From positions 1-64,000 of the forward strand of contig OY723245.1 of the NCBI GenBank assembly GCA_963210315.1: 64,000 nucleotides of DNA, written 5' to 3'. Below, piece after piece: positions 1 to 11,500 of the stretch. The translations under genes and the position numbers were made by a program. The stretch's first letter is position 1. Each line of letters starts with the position of its first letter. Origin of the DNA: Rhynchopus euleeides (taxonomy: Eukaryota; Euglenozoa; Diplonemea; Diplonemida; Diplonemidae). The notes under the pieces were generated by a model. The model was not told where the DNA came from. It did not search any database and worked only from the letters and a program-made list of their open reading frames with translations.

Positions 1-125
1 GTCCAGAGGCTGTGCCATTTTTGGCGTGTCGTTTGATGTGTGTGATCTTTTCATGTGTGTTTCTTTCGCTTTCTTCTTTTCGTTTCTTGTCTTGCTTGTC
101 TCTTGTACCTTGTATTCTGTACCAA

Positions 126-3100
126 CTAGCCCAGACAAATTTTGCCCAGACAAACAACAGCTGCAAAGATTCTCGGTCCGGACATCCGGCAGCTCCATTC
201 CGCAGGATCTGCCACTTCTGGCCGCAGCTCCGGAGCGTTCAGCACCAACCCGACTGCCTGCCTCCGCGCCTGCTCCAGCGAACACGGCGCGTCACCACCC
301 CTGATGACGGCCTCAACCCCGTCGACTGCTTGCCCCGTCGGCATTGTGCCCCCCAGCTGCCGCAGCTGGTACCAGGCGGGGAGACTGGCTGCACACCCCT
401 CCTGCAGACACTGCGCTGCGGTCTTCTCCCCCCGGGGGTCGCACCTCTTCCGCCACTGCGCCACCTTCACGTCGAAGGCGCGCTCCTCCGCTGGCGGTTC
501 GGGGTCCGGTCCAAACTCCCCCTCGCTCCCGTCCTCGTCTTCCCCACCTGTGTCATCTGGCGGCACCTCCTCCATCACCACCCCCGGCATCAGGTCCCCG
601 AACTGCACGTACGTCGCAGGGTCGATCACCGGGGTCGCCTCCAGGCACACCTGCCTGCGTGTTCCCCCTGCCTGAGAGCACAGCTCCCCACACGCCAGGA
701 GGGACAACCCCACCGCCTTCTGGAACGCCCAGCCCATGCTCCGGGCTGCTTGCTGGGCCAGCCCCACCCTACCCACGCCCAGCCTGGACGCCCCGATCGC
801 CACCAACCTGTTCATGATGGAGGCCGCGCGCTGCCCCCAGCCTCCAAACAGTTCGATCACAAAGGGCTCAAAGGCCAGCCGACCTCCTCGCACCGCCTCG
901 TCGTCCCGGTACTTGCGGACCTTGTCCGCTTGCCGACGCGCTGCGGCCCCGCCCACCGTCCGCGCCGCCAACTGGACGTACGACGGCGCCAGAGGATTCA
1001 CCACCGCGACGTCGATCGCAGTGACCCTGCCGTCCATGAACCCTTGGCGCAGAGTGACATCCCCTGGGCGCCTCCTGTCCTGCAGCAAGCCGGCGGTTTC
1101 CCGCTCCGCACCCAGTCCCACCTTGCGGGCCATCCCCAGGAGCGCGTCGGCCACTGCCTCGTGCCGCAGCACCACCCCCCCGCCCTTCTCGCAGAGCGCG
1201 GCGTGTTCCCCATGAGGATCCAGCACCCCGTCTCTCCCACAGCACCCACACCGCTCCAGCGATCCGAACAGCGGCAGCCCCATCCGGAGCCGTAGCACCG
1301 CCTGGAAGGCTTGCGCGGGCATCGCCTCCCAGCGGCCTGGGCTCCCTGTCAGCCATGCCCCACACCCCCTCAGCAGCTGCGAGTTCAGCCTGGCGCGCGT
1401 CGCAGCGTCTGCACCCTCCATCAGGGCGTTGTACCCTGCCTCCAGGATGCCGAGGGACAGGGTGCGCTGCTCCGGGGCTCTGACTGGGGGTGCATCTGGG
1501 TCCACCTGCCACCCCTCTGCCACCATCTCGTTGTACGAGAGCGCGGTCCGCCGCCAGCCCTCCGCGTCCCAGACGAAGTTGCGGTCCAGCCTGCGGCAGA
1601 GCCCCGCAGTCCCTGCACTCGACGCCAGCGCCGCCGCATGCCAGTGGTCCGCGGCCTTACGGACACCGAGGCCGCCGACCCGCACCGGGAGCGACGCCTG
1701 CAGCACCGCCTCCTGGGGGAGACACTCATCCTCGTACCCCAGGAGCCGTGCGAGGCTCCGCTGGACCCGCGCGTCGTACCTGTCCAGATACTTCGTCGCC
1801 CCCGTAGCCCCTATAGCCCGCATGAAGAAGACCATACGAGCAAACCCCAGGCACTCCCGCAGCAGGACGAAGGCGGTCTGCGAATCCGACAGCTTGTCCA
1901 GCGCGTCCAGCGACCTGACGAAGACCTTGACCCGAGCCTGCATGTACTCCTCGCACCATGCCGCGTCACCAATGGGGGCTCCGAGCAGCTCGAAGTTGCT
2001 CTCCCGGATCCATCGGATGCCCTCAAGTGGCGATCCCTTGGGCTTCTCCTTCACCTTCAGGCCCCACCCTTCCCATGTCGCGAGGGAGTGACCCGCTATG
2101 TCCACCAGCTCACACTTGTCCTCCCGGACCGTAAGCCCCATGTCCCGGCTGCGCCGCACGATGTGCTCGTACGCTCGGCTCACCGCGTACCCTGAGCCCA
2201 TCACCACCCCGTCATCGAGGAACCACACTGTCCCTTGGACACCCGGGAGTTGTGCCACCTCCTCTGCTATGGGCGCGATCGCCAGGGAGAAGAGCAGCGG
2301 CCCCAGGGGGTCCCCCTGCTGCACACCACATGCTGACTGCAGGCGTTTATCCCCAAACTGCAGGTTCGTGGGTTGCGTGTAGCACCACGCCACCCACGGC
2401 AACATCCCCGGGAACTTCTCCTCAACCTGCTTCAGGAAGGCTGTGCGATCGACCGCGTTAAACGCGTTCGTGTAGTCGATCTTGAGGATGCACGCGTCCT
2501 GGCCCTTGCTCCTCGCAGCGAAGTTGGCGACCACCGCCGTCGCCGCCTCCGCCCCCTGCCGTACACCCACCCCGACCTGCTTACCCCGAAGGAGAATCGT
2601 CTTCGCCTCGTCCCGATGCCTCGCCGCGATGAGCTTCGCCACCAGGCGCCTGATCGACTCGCCACACGCGATTGGCCGCACATCCGCGTCCCCCTTGCGG
2701 AGCGCCGTCAGGCTCGCCCCCGCCAGCCATGCCCGTGTCGTGTCCGGCGCCGCCCCCCGCGCCAACCCGTTCACCAGATGCGTGAGCGCCGGGAGGGCAC
2801 GTGCAGTCGGGTGCGCCACCGCCGCCTTCAGGTGATCCGGCCTGAGCCCGAGGGAACCCCCTGCGGACCCCGTGGGAAACCCGTTCACCGCCTTCAGCAC
2901 TTCCAGCGGGGTAAACGCCTCACAAAGTGCTGGGTCCACCTTGCCGCACTGCGCCGGCTTCCCCGTCGGGTGTTTCTTCTGGAGCTGCTGCAGCGTCTCG
3001 TCCGACTGGGGGGCGACCGCATCCGGTGTCAGAGCCTTCACCGCCGCCGACGTGCGGCCCTGCGCCGTCAACTTCTGCACCCGCCCCTGCCAGCGCCGGT

Positions 3101-6100
3101 GCTCCTCCGTCGGGTCCCCCTGCCCCGCCGGGGGCCGTGCTGGCTCGCCCCCGGGCTTGCGCTTCCCCGCCTCCGCAGCCCACACCTGGGCGTGCTCCCC
3201 CTGGCGCAGCCTCCCGATCAGCAGCCGCCGCTGGCGGAGCGTCTGGGCCTTGCGCGCCTTGCCCATCCGCTCCTTCCGCAGCGCGAGCTGCGGCACCATG
3301 GCGAGCACCCGGTACGCCGCGTCCGTCTGCGTCGCTGCCGCCTCCCGGCACGCGTCCCGGAAGCACGCCGCCCATTCCCCCTGCAGCTCTCTGGGGACCG
3401 CCTCCCACGTCCGCACCCCCGACTCGGCGATGCGCCCCCACTCCGGCAGGCCCTCGTAGCGGCCCTGGGCCGCACTCGGCTCCCCCAGCTCCTCGGCCTG
3501 CACCTTCGGCTCGCAGGCCCGGCACACCTCCGCCTGCTTGCGCTTCGAGTCCGTCAGCGCCATCACCGTGCTGCACACCGCACACGTGCGCAGGCCCGAC
3601 TGCCGCAGCAGCTGCTGCATCTCCCGGGGGGAGATACCGTCCTCTTCCACATGCTTGTTCATGTGTTTGGTGAGGGACGAGCGCTGTATCGACGACCCGC
3701 CCCTCACCAGCGAGCGGGAGCACGTGTCGACCGGACACCAGCACTTCGACGTGGCGACCTCGACTAGCTTCCCCGAGATGTCCACCCCGTCGCCTCCCTC
3801 GGCCGGCTGCTCTCCCGCGTTCTGCGCAGTCAGGGTGGTGCGCTTCGCAGCCCGCTTCAGCTCTGCTAGCGCCGTAGCGGACGCAACGACCTTCTCGTAG
3901 TGGGTGCTCGCCAGTGCCACCACCCGCAGCGGATCCCCCTCCTTCCTGCCCGGTCCCCTCGGCGCTTTGGGGCGCGGCTTCGGGACCGCCCCGATGAGGA
4001 GCGTGGGCTGCCCCGGCTGCACCACCAGCACCTGGAAGTCCCCCTCACGCGCCGCGAGGTGCAGGGTGAGGTGGTCCATGTGCCTCTCCGCTCGCACCCC
4101 GCATAGGTACTCCGCGTATGCCTCCGGCGACGTGAAGAAGCCCTTGAGGTTGGGCTGACTCGCAGCCAGCGTTGCGATCGCGTCCCGCTCGCTCTGCACC
4201 TCCTCCTGCTCGTACCCTAGCGCCAGGTACCCACAGTCGTGCTGCGACACGTTGGGGACCCGGGATGCTCCGACCGGCAGGATGGCGTCCACCGCCCGCA
4301 TGCTCTGCCCCTCGCCCCCACCGCTCAGCGCGTCCGGTGCCAGCGCTACGCAAGCCGCTCCGTCACCGCTCGCATCCCAGACCAGCCGCCCCTTGCCCAT
4401 CAGCCTCGTCGCCTGCGCTTCCGACGCAACCGCACAGGCAACCCCCGTCTCCGACGGCGCCAGCACCACCTTGGGGTACCGGCGGAGAGCCTCCCGCGTC
4501 TTGGCCCGGTACGTCGGTGCTGCGTACACCACCGGGAGGTCCCCGCCCTGCACCCACACCACCACACACTCGCCCGCGTCTGCCCAGCGCTGCAACGCGC
4601 CGTCTGCCACGACCAGGTTGTCCCCTGGTACACAGCTTCGTACCCCAGCTGCCTGCAGGACCGGGAGGGCCTCCTCCGGTGGCCCGTCTGGCTTCCAGCA
4701 CTCCGAGGGCACGTGCGCCACTCCCGGTCCCGGCCCTGGGCAAAGCACCCCGTCCCCCCGGCGGGCGCCCCCGAACACTCGCACCCCCATGAGCGCCGCC
4801 CGCCGTACCAGGCGACGCCCTCCTCCCACCCACCACATCGACACCGCTCGGCTCGGTCGGCGAGCCCGCCATCTGCGTCTGGGCTGGCGGCCCTCCCGAG
4901 GGTACGGCTCAAAGAGCCACCAGATGCTCAGCTGCGCACACGCCATGAGCAGCCACGGACCCGCGGCCCCGCACAGTCCCGTCACCCACCCGCCTGCTGC
5001 GCCCGCTGCCACATCCACCCAGGCGAGGCCCTCCACTCCCCACGCAGGCAACAGCCCCATCGGGTCCGCCACTCCCGCCAGCACCACAAGCATCCACAGC
5101 GTCAGGGAGAGGGCCTGCGCCCCACTCGGCCACCACGCCATGTGAGCGCGGAGGGTCGCCCACCGCGCACCCAGCCACCCCGCACTCAGCAGCACCGCGC
5201 CGCTCCCCTGCAGCCCCTCCCAGCCTCCTGCCTCCGCCTCCACACACGCCCCGCACCAGAGCGTCCACCCGATCCACACCAGCTGCAAGCGGGCGACGCG
5301 GAGGCGGCCCTCTGCCATGAGCCCCCAGGCTGCTCGCCCCGTCACCTGCGCCACCCATGCCACACTGGCTCCCACGTCGCCGCAGAGCAGCGCCACCCCC
5401 GCCACCATTGGCCCCACGATGCCGCTCCGCTGCGCCGCCCACCATAACACCCGGAGTAGTCTGGCCCGGCCGTGAATGCCCCACCCTGCCCCACAGGTGC
5501 CGTCGTCGCCGCTGCCGCAGTCCCACGAGCACTTTATGTTGGGGTCCTTGCAGGTCCGACCGTCACCCCACGGCTTTGCCACGGCCTCATCGCGCGTGCA
5601 TGTTGTCTTCACCCCAGTCACTGTCACTGTGTTGTTGACCGCGCAGGTGCAAGTGGAGCCCTTGAGGTCGGAGAGGGTCGGCTTGGGGTCCGCACACGTC
5701 TGTCTGCCACCACACCTCCCCCCTGGCCCGCCGAAGTTCCTCAGGCCCGACCCCGCAATGCTGTAAACCTCCCCGCTGCTACGCTCCAGCACTGTGGCGC
5801 TCCGCAACCCTTTCAAGTCCCTCACACGTACTTTGCCTTTGTCGTCCCCAGTCGCCAGACGCCCACCGTGCGTCCTCGCTGCCCTGTACACGCTGCAGTC
5901 CAACATGCACCCCACCTCCTTCGTTGATGTCAGCTGCCTGCAGATAGTGTCGTCAGAATAGCCCGTTGCCCACCGCGTCCCGCCGACAGGGAATGCAGTA
6001 GAAAAAGTCCCGTTGCTGTGTGCCAGGCCCGCAGCAGTGATGGCGCCACATGTAGTGAGGTGCCCGTTGTCGTAGTGACCCGCAGCACCCTGCATGGTCG

Positions 6101-6332
6101 GCTTGTTCAGCGCCAGGTACACGCTGAGCCCCACCACCGCCCCCGCCAGCAGCCCGGCCACCACCACGCAGCCCAGCAGCATCCTCAGCCACCTTCCGGC
6201 CTTCGCCTCCGCCTTGTCCACCCGCGCGTCCGCCTCGCTCTGCTGCACCGCGAGAACCGTCCCGAGGTCCACCCCGTGCGTCGCCACCGGCGTGTCCCCG
6301 GCCAGCGCGACGTAGTCGTGTTCAGCTGTCAT
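126..6332 (-). CDS. Chimeric ORF: TM/Cys-rich head fused to non-LTR reverse transcriptase with RLE endonuclease
   Basis: A 2068-aa open frame begins at ATG 6332. Residues about 47-76 form one hydrophobic segment (LRMLLGCVVVAGLLAGAVV), followed by a Cys-rich region to about 290, then a Trp-rich hydrophobic stretch. A C2H2-like finger (CWCPVDTC...HMNKH) lies near 865-893. The reverse transcriptase domain spans about 1190-1450 with the catalytic FLDDG at 1371-1375. A Cys/His cluster (CGCCGRDG...HGEHAALC, about 1695-1715) leads into RPGDV (about 1759) and AIDVAVVNP (about 1775), the pattern of the PD-(D/E)xK restriction-like endonuclease of early-branching non-LTR retrotransposons. HDCGYLAL (about 697) with HMDHLTLHLA (about 752) faintly recalls an OTU-type cysteine protease. 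The element lies in the same direction as the host genes. The membrane head is not usual for such elements, so it may be a host exon or gene into which the element inserted in frame. Confidence 0.75.
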   Translation of the reverse strand: MTAEHDYVALAGDTPVATHGVDLGTVLAVQQSEADARVDKAEAKAGRWLRMLLGCVVVAGLLAGAVVGLSVYLALNKPTMQGAAGHYDNGHLTTCGAITAAGLAHSNGTFSTAFPVGGTRWATGYSDDTICRQLTSTKEVGCMLDCSVYRAARTHGGRLATGDDKGKVRVRDLKGLRSATVLERSSGEVYSIAGSGLRNFGGPGGRCGGRQTCADPKPTLSDLKGSTCTCAVNNTVTVTGVKTTCTRDEAVAKPWGDGRTCKDPNIKCSWDCGSGDDGTCGAGWGIHGRARLLRVLWWAAQRSGIVGPMVAGVALLCGDVGASVAWVAQVTGRAAWGLMAEGRLRVARLQLVWIGWTLWCGACVEAEAGGWEGLQGSGAVLLSAGWLGARWATLRAHMAWWPSGAQALSLTLWMLVVLAGVADPMGLLPAWGVEGLAWVDVAAGAAGGWVTGLCGAAGPWLLMACAQLSIWWLFEPYPREGRQPRRRWRARRPSRAVSMWWVGGGRRLVRRAALMGVRVFGGARRGDGVLCPGPGPGVAHVPSECWKPDGPPEEALPVLQAAGVRSCVPGDNLVVADGALQRWADAGECVVVWVQGGDLPVVYAAPTYRAKTREALRRYPKVVLAPSETGVACAVASEAQATRLMGKGRLVWDASGDGAACVALAPDALSGGGEGQSMRAVDAILPVGASRVPNVSQHDCGYLALGYEQEEVQSERDAIATLAASQPNLKGFFTSPEAYAEYLCGVRAERHMDHLTLHLAAREGDFQVLVVQPGQPTLLIGAVPKPRPKAPRGPGRKEGDPLRVVALASTHYEKVVASATALAELKRAAKRTTLTAQNAGEQPAEGGDGVDISGKLVEVATSKCWCPVDTCSRSLVRGGSSIQRSSLTKHMNKHVEEDGISPREMQQLLRQSGLRTCAVCSTVMALTDSKRKQAEVCRACEPKVQAEELGEPSAAQGRYEGLPEWGRIAESGVRTWEAVPRELQGEWAACFRDACREAAATQTDAAYRVLAMVPQLALRKERMGKARKAQTLRQRRLLIGRLRQGEHAQVWAAEAGKRKPGGEPARPPAGQGDPTEEHRRWQGRVQKLTAQGRTSAAVKALTPDAVAPQSDETLQQLQKKHPTGKPAQCGKVDPALCEAFTPLEVLKAVNGFPTGSAGGSLGLRPDHLKAAVAHPTARALPALTHLVNGLARGAAPDTTRAWLAGASLTALRKGDADVRPIACGESIRRLVAKLIAARHRDEAKTILLRGKQVGVGVRQGAEAATAVVANFAARSKGQDACILKIDYTNAFNAVDRTAFLKQVEEKFPGMLPWVAWCYTQPTNLQFGDKRLQSACGVQQGDPLGPLLFSLAIAPIAEEVAQLPGVQGTVWFLDDGVVMGSGYAVSRAYEHIVRRSRDMGLTVREDKCELVDIAGHSLATWEGWGLKVKEKPKGSPLEGIRWIRESNFELLGAPIGDAAWCEEYMQARVKVFVRSLDALDKLSDSQTAFVLLRECLGFARMVFFMRAIGATGATKYLDRYDARVQRSLARLLGYEDECLPQEAVLQASLPVRVGGLGVRKAADHWHAAALASSAGTAGLCRRLDRNFVWDAEGWRRTALSYNEMVAEGWQVDPDAPPVRAPEQRTLSLGILEAGYNALMEGADAATRARLNSQLLRGCGAWLTGSPGRWEAMPAQAFQAVLRLRMGLPLFGSLERCGCCGRDGVLDPHGEHAALCEKGGGVVLRHEAVADALLGMARKVGLGAERETAGLLQDRRRPGDVTLRQGFMDGRVTAIDVAVVNPLAPSYVQLAARTVGGAAARRQADKVRKYRDDEAVRGGRLAFEPFVIELFGGWGQRAASIMNRLVAIGASRLGVGRVGLAQQAARSMGWAFQKAVGLSLLACGELCSQAGGTRRQVCLEATPVIDPATYVQFGDLMPGVVMEEVPPDDTGGEDEDGSEGEFGPDPEPPAEERAFDVKVAQWRKRCDPRGEKTAAQCLQEGCAASLPAWYQLRQLGGTMPTGQAVDGVEAVIRGGDAPCSLEQARRQAVGLVLNAPELRPEVADPAEWSCRMSGPRIFAAVVCLGKICLG

Positions 6333-6707
6333 CTTCTCCTTTCTTCTTTCCTCGGGAAAAGAGGAACGAAAAGCGAGATGCGAAGCGAGCGCGGGATAGT
6401 GTAACCTAATTCAGTGGTGTGTGGATTCTACGATTTCTCCTTCACCCAACGGTGTCGTGCGGCCAAGCAAATCGGATATTCTTCCCAACGGGACCCTTCC
6501 CAAGACGAAAACCAGTAACTGACCAACCCAACAGGCTCATCTTACCCTTTCCTGGGGCTGGGAAACGGTAGTGACCTCTGGCTGATTTTGGCCCGAGTTG
6601 GTGATAACCTGGAGTTTTCCGGAGACTGGTTTCGGTGAGGGGGGGGGGGGGGGGCCGATAGAGACACTCAACACTGTGTGCATGTGAATTTTGAGGAAGG
6701 AAGCGGT

Positions 6708-6821
6708 ATTGAAATAGAAGCAGAAGAACCACAAGAAGAAGGAAGGAGTGATAGGCAAGATAATCTGTTTAGTGTGATCCTGGAACCCCGCGGAACTGGC
6801 AGACGTGGCACAGAACCGGCA
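6708..6821. repeat. Dispersed ~110-base repeat, copy A
   Basis: The segment from ATTGAAATAGAAGCAGAAGA to GACGTGGCACAGAACC matches 7470-7583 in the same orientation with scattered substitutions and small indels. Both copies share GGAAGGAGTGATAGGCAAGA. I do not recognise the family. Confidence 0.75.
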
Positions 6822-7469
6822 CAGAACCACCAAACAGTCGAAAAAGACAAGGGGACGAGGAGGGGGGAGAGAGAGAGAGTCTCTCCCTCTCTGATCCCCT
6901 CCATTTGGAGCACCACCCACCATCCACTTTAGCTCGTGCACCCGCTCCCCCCTGGCAGCGGACAACGCAGGTGCGACACATCTTCGCGCCTACTGTTCAC
7001 CAGGGTCGCCGGACCCGACTGCACAGGTTGGGAAGCCGAGGACGGGGATTCTTGGGGCCCCCGCCCCCAGCCACAGCTCGTTACAGCTCGTCAGTCAGTG
7101 AGGGGGGTGGGCTGTTTGTTGCTCACTTTTTCTCACTCAATCACGTTTGCTATGTTGGATTAGCGGATCCGCATCGTACAGAACGTCTACGAAAGACGAC
7201 GCACGAGAACTGATACGCTATCTACTCAATCACATCTGGTAGCGAAGGCCCCTTTTATAAAAAGTGATTTGTGTTGTCACCGGACTCAATGCTATGATCA
7301 TTATGATGCCCACTAAAAACTGTGTCTTAGTGCAAGAAGTGCCGAAGGGTATTCGTCGATCGCGAGAACACCCCACGCGCCTGTCATGAAGCGTGGTGAT
7401 GTTCTGATCTGCACAGTTTCCTGCACTGTTGCACAACTCTCAAAAAAAGAAAAGTCGAAAAAGAAGCGA

Positions 7470-7583
7470 TTGAAATAGAAGCACAAGAAGCACAAGAAGC
7501 ACAAGAAGAAGGAAGGAGTGATAGGCAAGATACTCTGTTTAGTGTGATCATGGAACTCCGCAGAACTGACGTGGCACAGAACC
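7470..7583. repeat. Dispersed ~110-base repeat, copy B
   Basis: Direct repeat of 6708-6821. This copy carries a short CACAAGAAG triplication at 7484-7507 that is degenerate in copy A. Unclassified. Confidence 0.75.
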
Positions 7584-8000
7584 TCTCTCAACACACCAAG
7601 GAAGGAAGACTGGACGAGGATTCGTCAAGGATTTGCTTTGGGAAGGGGGTGCAGAGCAGAGAGGCACAATGTTGAGTGCACCTCCCACGGGAATACTGCA
7701 GCACTTGTCCCAACAAAGGAACAAGAAGGGTGTGCTGCCTGTGGCTGTGTGGCTCGTGCGATGGACAAAAGCCGAGAGCGCACCGACTGCATAGGATTTG
7801 CTTTGGGAAGAGGGTGCAGAGATACGAGGAGGGGAATTCTTGATAAAAACCCCACGCTCCCTACCCAACTGGACGGACAAAACACCGGATCTCTCCCCAC
7901 CCGGTGGTCCACCTGACGGGCAAGTGTCAAAAGATAAAAAATGATTTGTTCTCACCGGACGCAATTATGCCCACTACAAAAACCATCTGTGCCCCCGCTG

Positions 8001-8330
8001 GATCGTAAAGTGACAGCAAAACGAGACAACAAACCGAGTACTGCCGAAAAGTGTCACTTCAACTCTGCCGCTCTTCCTCTACTACTTGGTACTTCGTTTG
8101 ATGCGTTGACGCTTCCACACACACTTACAAACCCACTTGCCTGATGAAGGGGGTGGTGTGTAGAGGCAGAGCTGAATGACACTTTCCGCGCGAAGGTCGT
8201 GTGCGTAAAAGTTATTTGCCGCAGACCCCACTCTTTGTGTACACCACTCCCCGGTCTGAAGTGGTGTGAGTGGGGACGCACGATCCAGCTGAAGGCGCAG
8301 AAAGTTGCTCCAGTTGGCACGGGACGCCGC
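8001..8330. repeat. Low-copy spacer repeat, longest copy
   Basis: Two blocks (about 8005-8055 and 8218-8310) recur at 35311-35358 and 35373-35473, where the intervening ~160 bases are missing. Part of that intervening block (TGCGTTGACGCTTC through TGATGAAGG and CACTTTCCGC) recurs around 52048-52180, and a fragment around 56054. This is a mobile or segmentally copied spacer sequence; no coding capacity seen. Confidence 0.7.
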
Positions 8331-8549
8331 ACTAACAAAAAAAAACAACTGTCGAAAAAGACAAGGGGGCGAGGAAAAGGAAGACTAGACGATGATTCGT
8401 CAGGCTTTGGGAGAGGGAGGGGAAGGGCTGTCTGCAGCAGAGAGCGCACAGACTGCACAGGTTGGGAAGGGTGCAGGGATAAGAGGAGGGGGATTCTTGA
8501 TGAAAAATGATTTGTGTTTGTAGCTGAGCTGCGCGCCCTACACAGTCTC

Positions 8550-11500
8550 TCACCAGCCCCTGCGGCCCCTCTTCTCGCACCTCTCGCGCATCCACCAGAA
8601 CTTCCTCCTGCAGCAGAGCCGCAGCCCCTCCTCGGTGGCAGGGAACAGCGGCAGCAGCGGCATCACCCAGTGCTCCTGCTTCGCGGCCGCCACGCAGCCA
8701 GCGCCACCCGTCCACCGCGGATAGAAGAAAGGGGTTGGCGTGGCAATGTCGCCCAGGCAGCGCGGCACCAGCCACGGATCGAACGCCTTGCGGCAACACT
8801 CGCGTTGCGAGGGGTACACCTTATGGGCAAGCCAGCGATGCGGGGTGGCGACGAAGCGGCACGCCTCCTTTGAGAACACGTTCGCCATGTACCCAGGCAG
8901 CGGCAGCTTCGAGCTCGACGCAGGCAGGATGTACACATCCTGAGGCTCGGCCAGCTCGTGGCCGCACGAGTCGACGGCGAGCCAGTCGTAGGTGCGGAAG
9001 TCCCACTCGCATGCGCCGTCGCACTCCGCCCTGTCGCGCTGCGGTGTCCCCTGCTGCCGGTGCCGTGTCACGGCGATCTCCCCGCAGCGTACGTCGGTCG
9101 TGAAGTTCGCCGTCAGCAGACTGTCCGCCTCGCTGAACGGGCCGTCCTTCTCGCAGTCGTGGACAAGCGGCACCGGCGGGGGGGCAGGCCGCAGCGGCTG
9201 CAGCGGCGGGAAGACCATCTGGACCTGGACGGCCGAGGCAAGGGGGGCGAAGCAGCTGCCTGCTGCTGGCGACGCCTCGTACGTGCGCGTCAGCGCCGAC
9301 AGGTTGAGCAACGCGTCCTGCGTGGAGAAGGACAGGGGCGGCCGGCCGCCCGTGCCGCACACCGGCGCAGCCTTCGGCGTGACCCACGCTGCCGAGAGGT
9401 TGGCGTCGAGACCCTCGCTGCGCACGACCTCGGGGTCCTCCAGTGTCACGGTGTAGTACTCCACATGGTGCAGCTCGCCCTCGAACGCCGTCTGGTGCGC
9501 ACACAGCAGCGGCCCTGTGCACTGCTCCGTCGGCAGCGAAGACACAGCGAGGTGTGTCTCGCCCAGCCACACGCTCTTCGTCAGCATGCACTCGTCGACT
9601 GCCCCAACCCCAACCGCGTACGCCGCAACCCCCGCCTTCCACTGCTGCCGGGCGGCAAGCCCGTTCTCAGCGTCCGAAGCGTTGGCCGCTTCCACCGACA
9701 TCTTCTGCTCAAATGTCGCGTTGCAGCCGCAGCTGCAGTGGCCGATCCACGTCCGCGTCCACGACAGCCACGCAGCCTCCGTGCAGCGCTCCTCGTCGGT
9801 GGCGACGTTCGTCACGCACGAGTCTGTCGCAACCAACGTGTAGTCGAACACAGCAGCCACGGAGGCGTTGCTGCGGTCGAGCAGCTTGCGCACCGACGGG
9901 TCGATCTCCCACAGCTGCGGGTGCGGCATGAAGCTGCTCTGCAGGTTCTCCGTGAACGGCACCGCCAGCGGCGTCGGCGGAGTCGTCGCGAATGTGTCGG
10001 CCACCTTCGTGCGCACCACCACACGTTGCACCTGCACAGTGGCCGCAACGGCCTCGTCGTCTTCGCAGCCCGGCAGCAGGTGCCGCACGCTCCACGTCCG
10101 TGTGAATGCAACAGCACCGCACTCGCCGTCCACCAACGTTGCTTCCGAGTCGACGAAGTCAACGACGTGTGGCAGCCCGTCCGCGTCGACCGTCGGGCGG
10201 CCGAGGGCCGCCGGCCCCACCTTCTGCGACGCATCAACGTCGGCATCGCTCGGGAAGCTGGTGAACGTCGGCGGCGGCAGCAGCACGTCGTGCACCGCAG
10301 CACCGGCAGGCGCGATGCTCCGGCACCCGTCGCCGCGCCACGTGTTCGGCTCACACGCGTCGCGCGCGCTGTGCGGCACCGTCGCCCCCAACCCGACAAC
10401 CCGCTTCCCTGGCGCGCACGCGTCGGCGCGCTGCTCCACGAGCGGTGCGAACGCGCGCTCCGCCACGTTGTTGGCGTACACCTTTGCCTTTGGTGCCTCG
10501 GCAGGCAGCAGTTCCGTCGGCGCCAGCACCGCCACACGCTGCACAAGCACCCGCGGCGCTGCGGCGCACGCACCCGGCAGACGGACTGTCCACGTCCGCT
10601 CAAACGTGAACAGCTCATCGGCACGTCTGGCCGCCACAGGCACAGCAGCGTCGATACTCTCAACCGTCACGTCCGCATGGCCGATCGCAAGCCGCAGCAG
10701 CGGCGCCGCGTCCAGTTCGGACCGCGGCTCCGACCCGTGCGAGGCGTTGTGGAAGCTGCGGAAGAAGGGCACCTGCACCTCGCTGGGCACAGCGAACGCA
10801 TCGAGCGTGTCGCGCACGTCGACCTTCTGCGTGTGCGTCACCGCCTTCGCGGGGTGGCAGCTGTCATCATAGCGGTCCTGCCGCAGCACCCACGTCCGCG
10901 TGTAGCGCCACGTGCACGGCCCTGCCTCCGACGCAGCACTCACAGTCGGCGCCGTCGCCGCTGCGGCACCCCAGCCCGTCGGCAGCGTCTGCCCGCCCAC
11001 CGTCCATGTGGCAACGGTCTGCACAGCGGCATCGGCTGCGCCCAGCGTGCCGGCAGCGACGTCGTCCACCGTCAGCGCAGCGTCGCCAGGCAGCTGTGCA
11101 GCAGCGCGCACCCACGTCGGCTCCACCGCCACCCGCTGCTGCAGCAGCACCTCGCCGCCGCACGCGTCGCGCACCGCCCAGTCGACAGCGAAGAACGCCG
11201 AAGAGCACAGCACAGGCGTGTGGAACGCAGCTCCGTTAGTCGGTGTCACCCGCAGCAGCGTCACCGTCGGCGGCGCACTGCTGCAGTCTGTGTTCGACTG
11301 CACACGGATGTCCGCCGCCGACACCACCTGCGCCACCTGGTCGAGCGTCGCGTGTGCCCCAGCCTGCGTCGACTCCACCACCACCTCCTTCCGCTCCGCA
11401 CGCAGCGACGCCGCCAGCTGGCCCATCGACGCCTCGCCGCGCGACGTCTGGTGCGCCGAGCCCACCGCCGCACGCGCAGCGCCCGCCTCCTCCGCTGCAG

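Larger units (their letters stand above)
6333..8549. other. Intergenic spacer with dispersed repeats
   Basis: I see no convincing gene in these 2.2 kb. They hold a run of 16 G at 6639-6654, a ~110-base repeat present twice (6708-6821 and 7470-7583), a low-copy repeat at about 8001-8330 that recurs near 35.3 kb and in part near 52.1 kb, and a purine-rich stretch at 6840-6890. Short open frames here lack protein-like composition. Confidence 0.6.

Noticed and set aside
2373..3767. 464-codon plus-strand frame
   Set aside because: Arg/Pro/Leu-rich shadow of the reverse transcriptase frame; no protein-like features.
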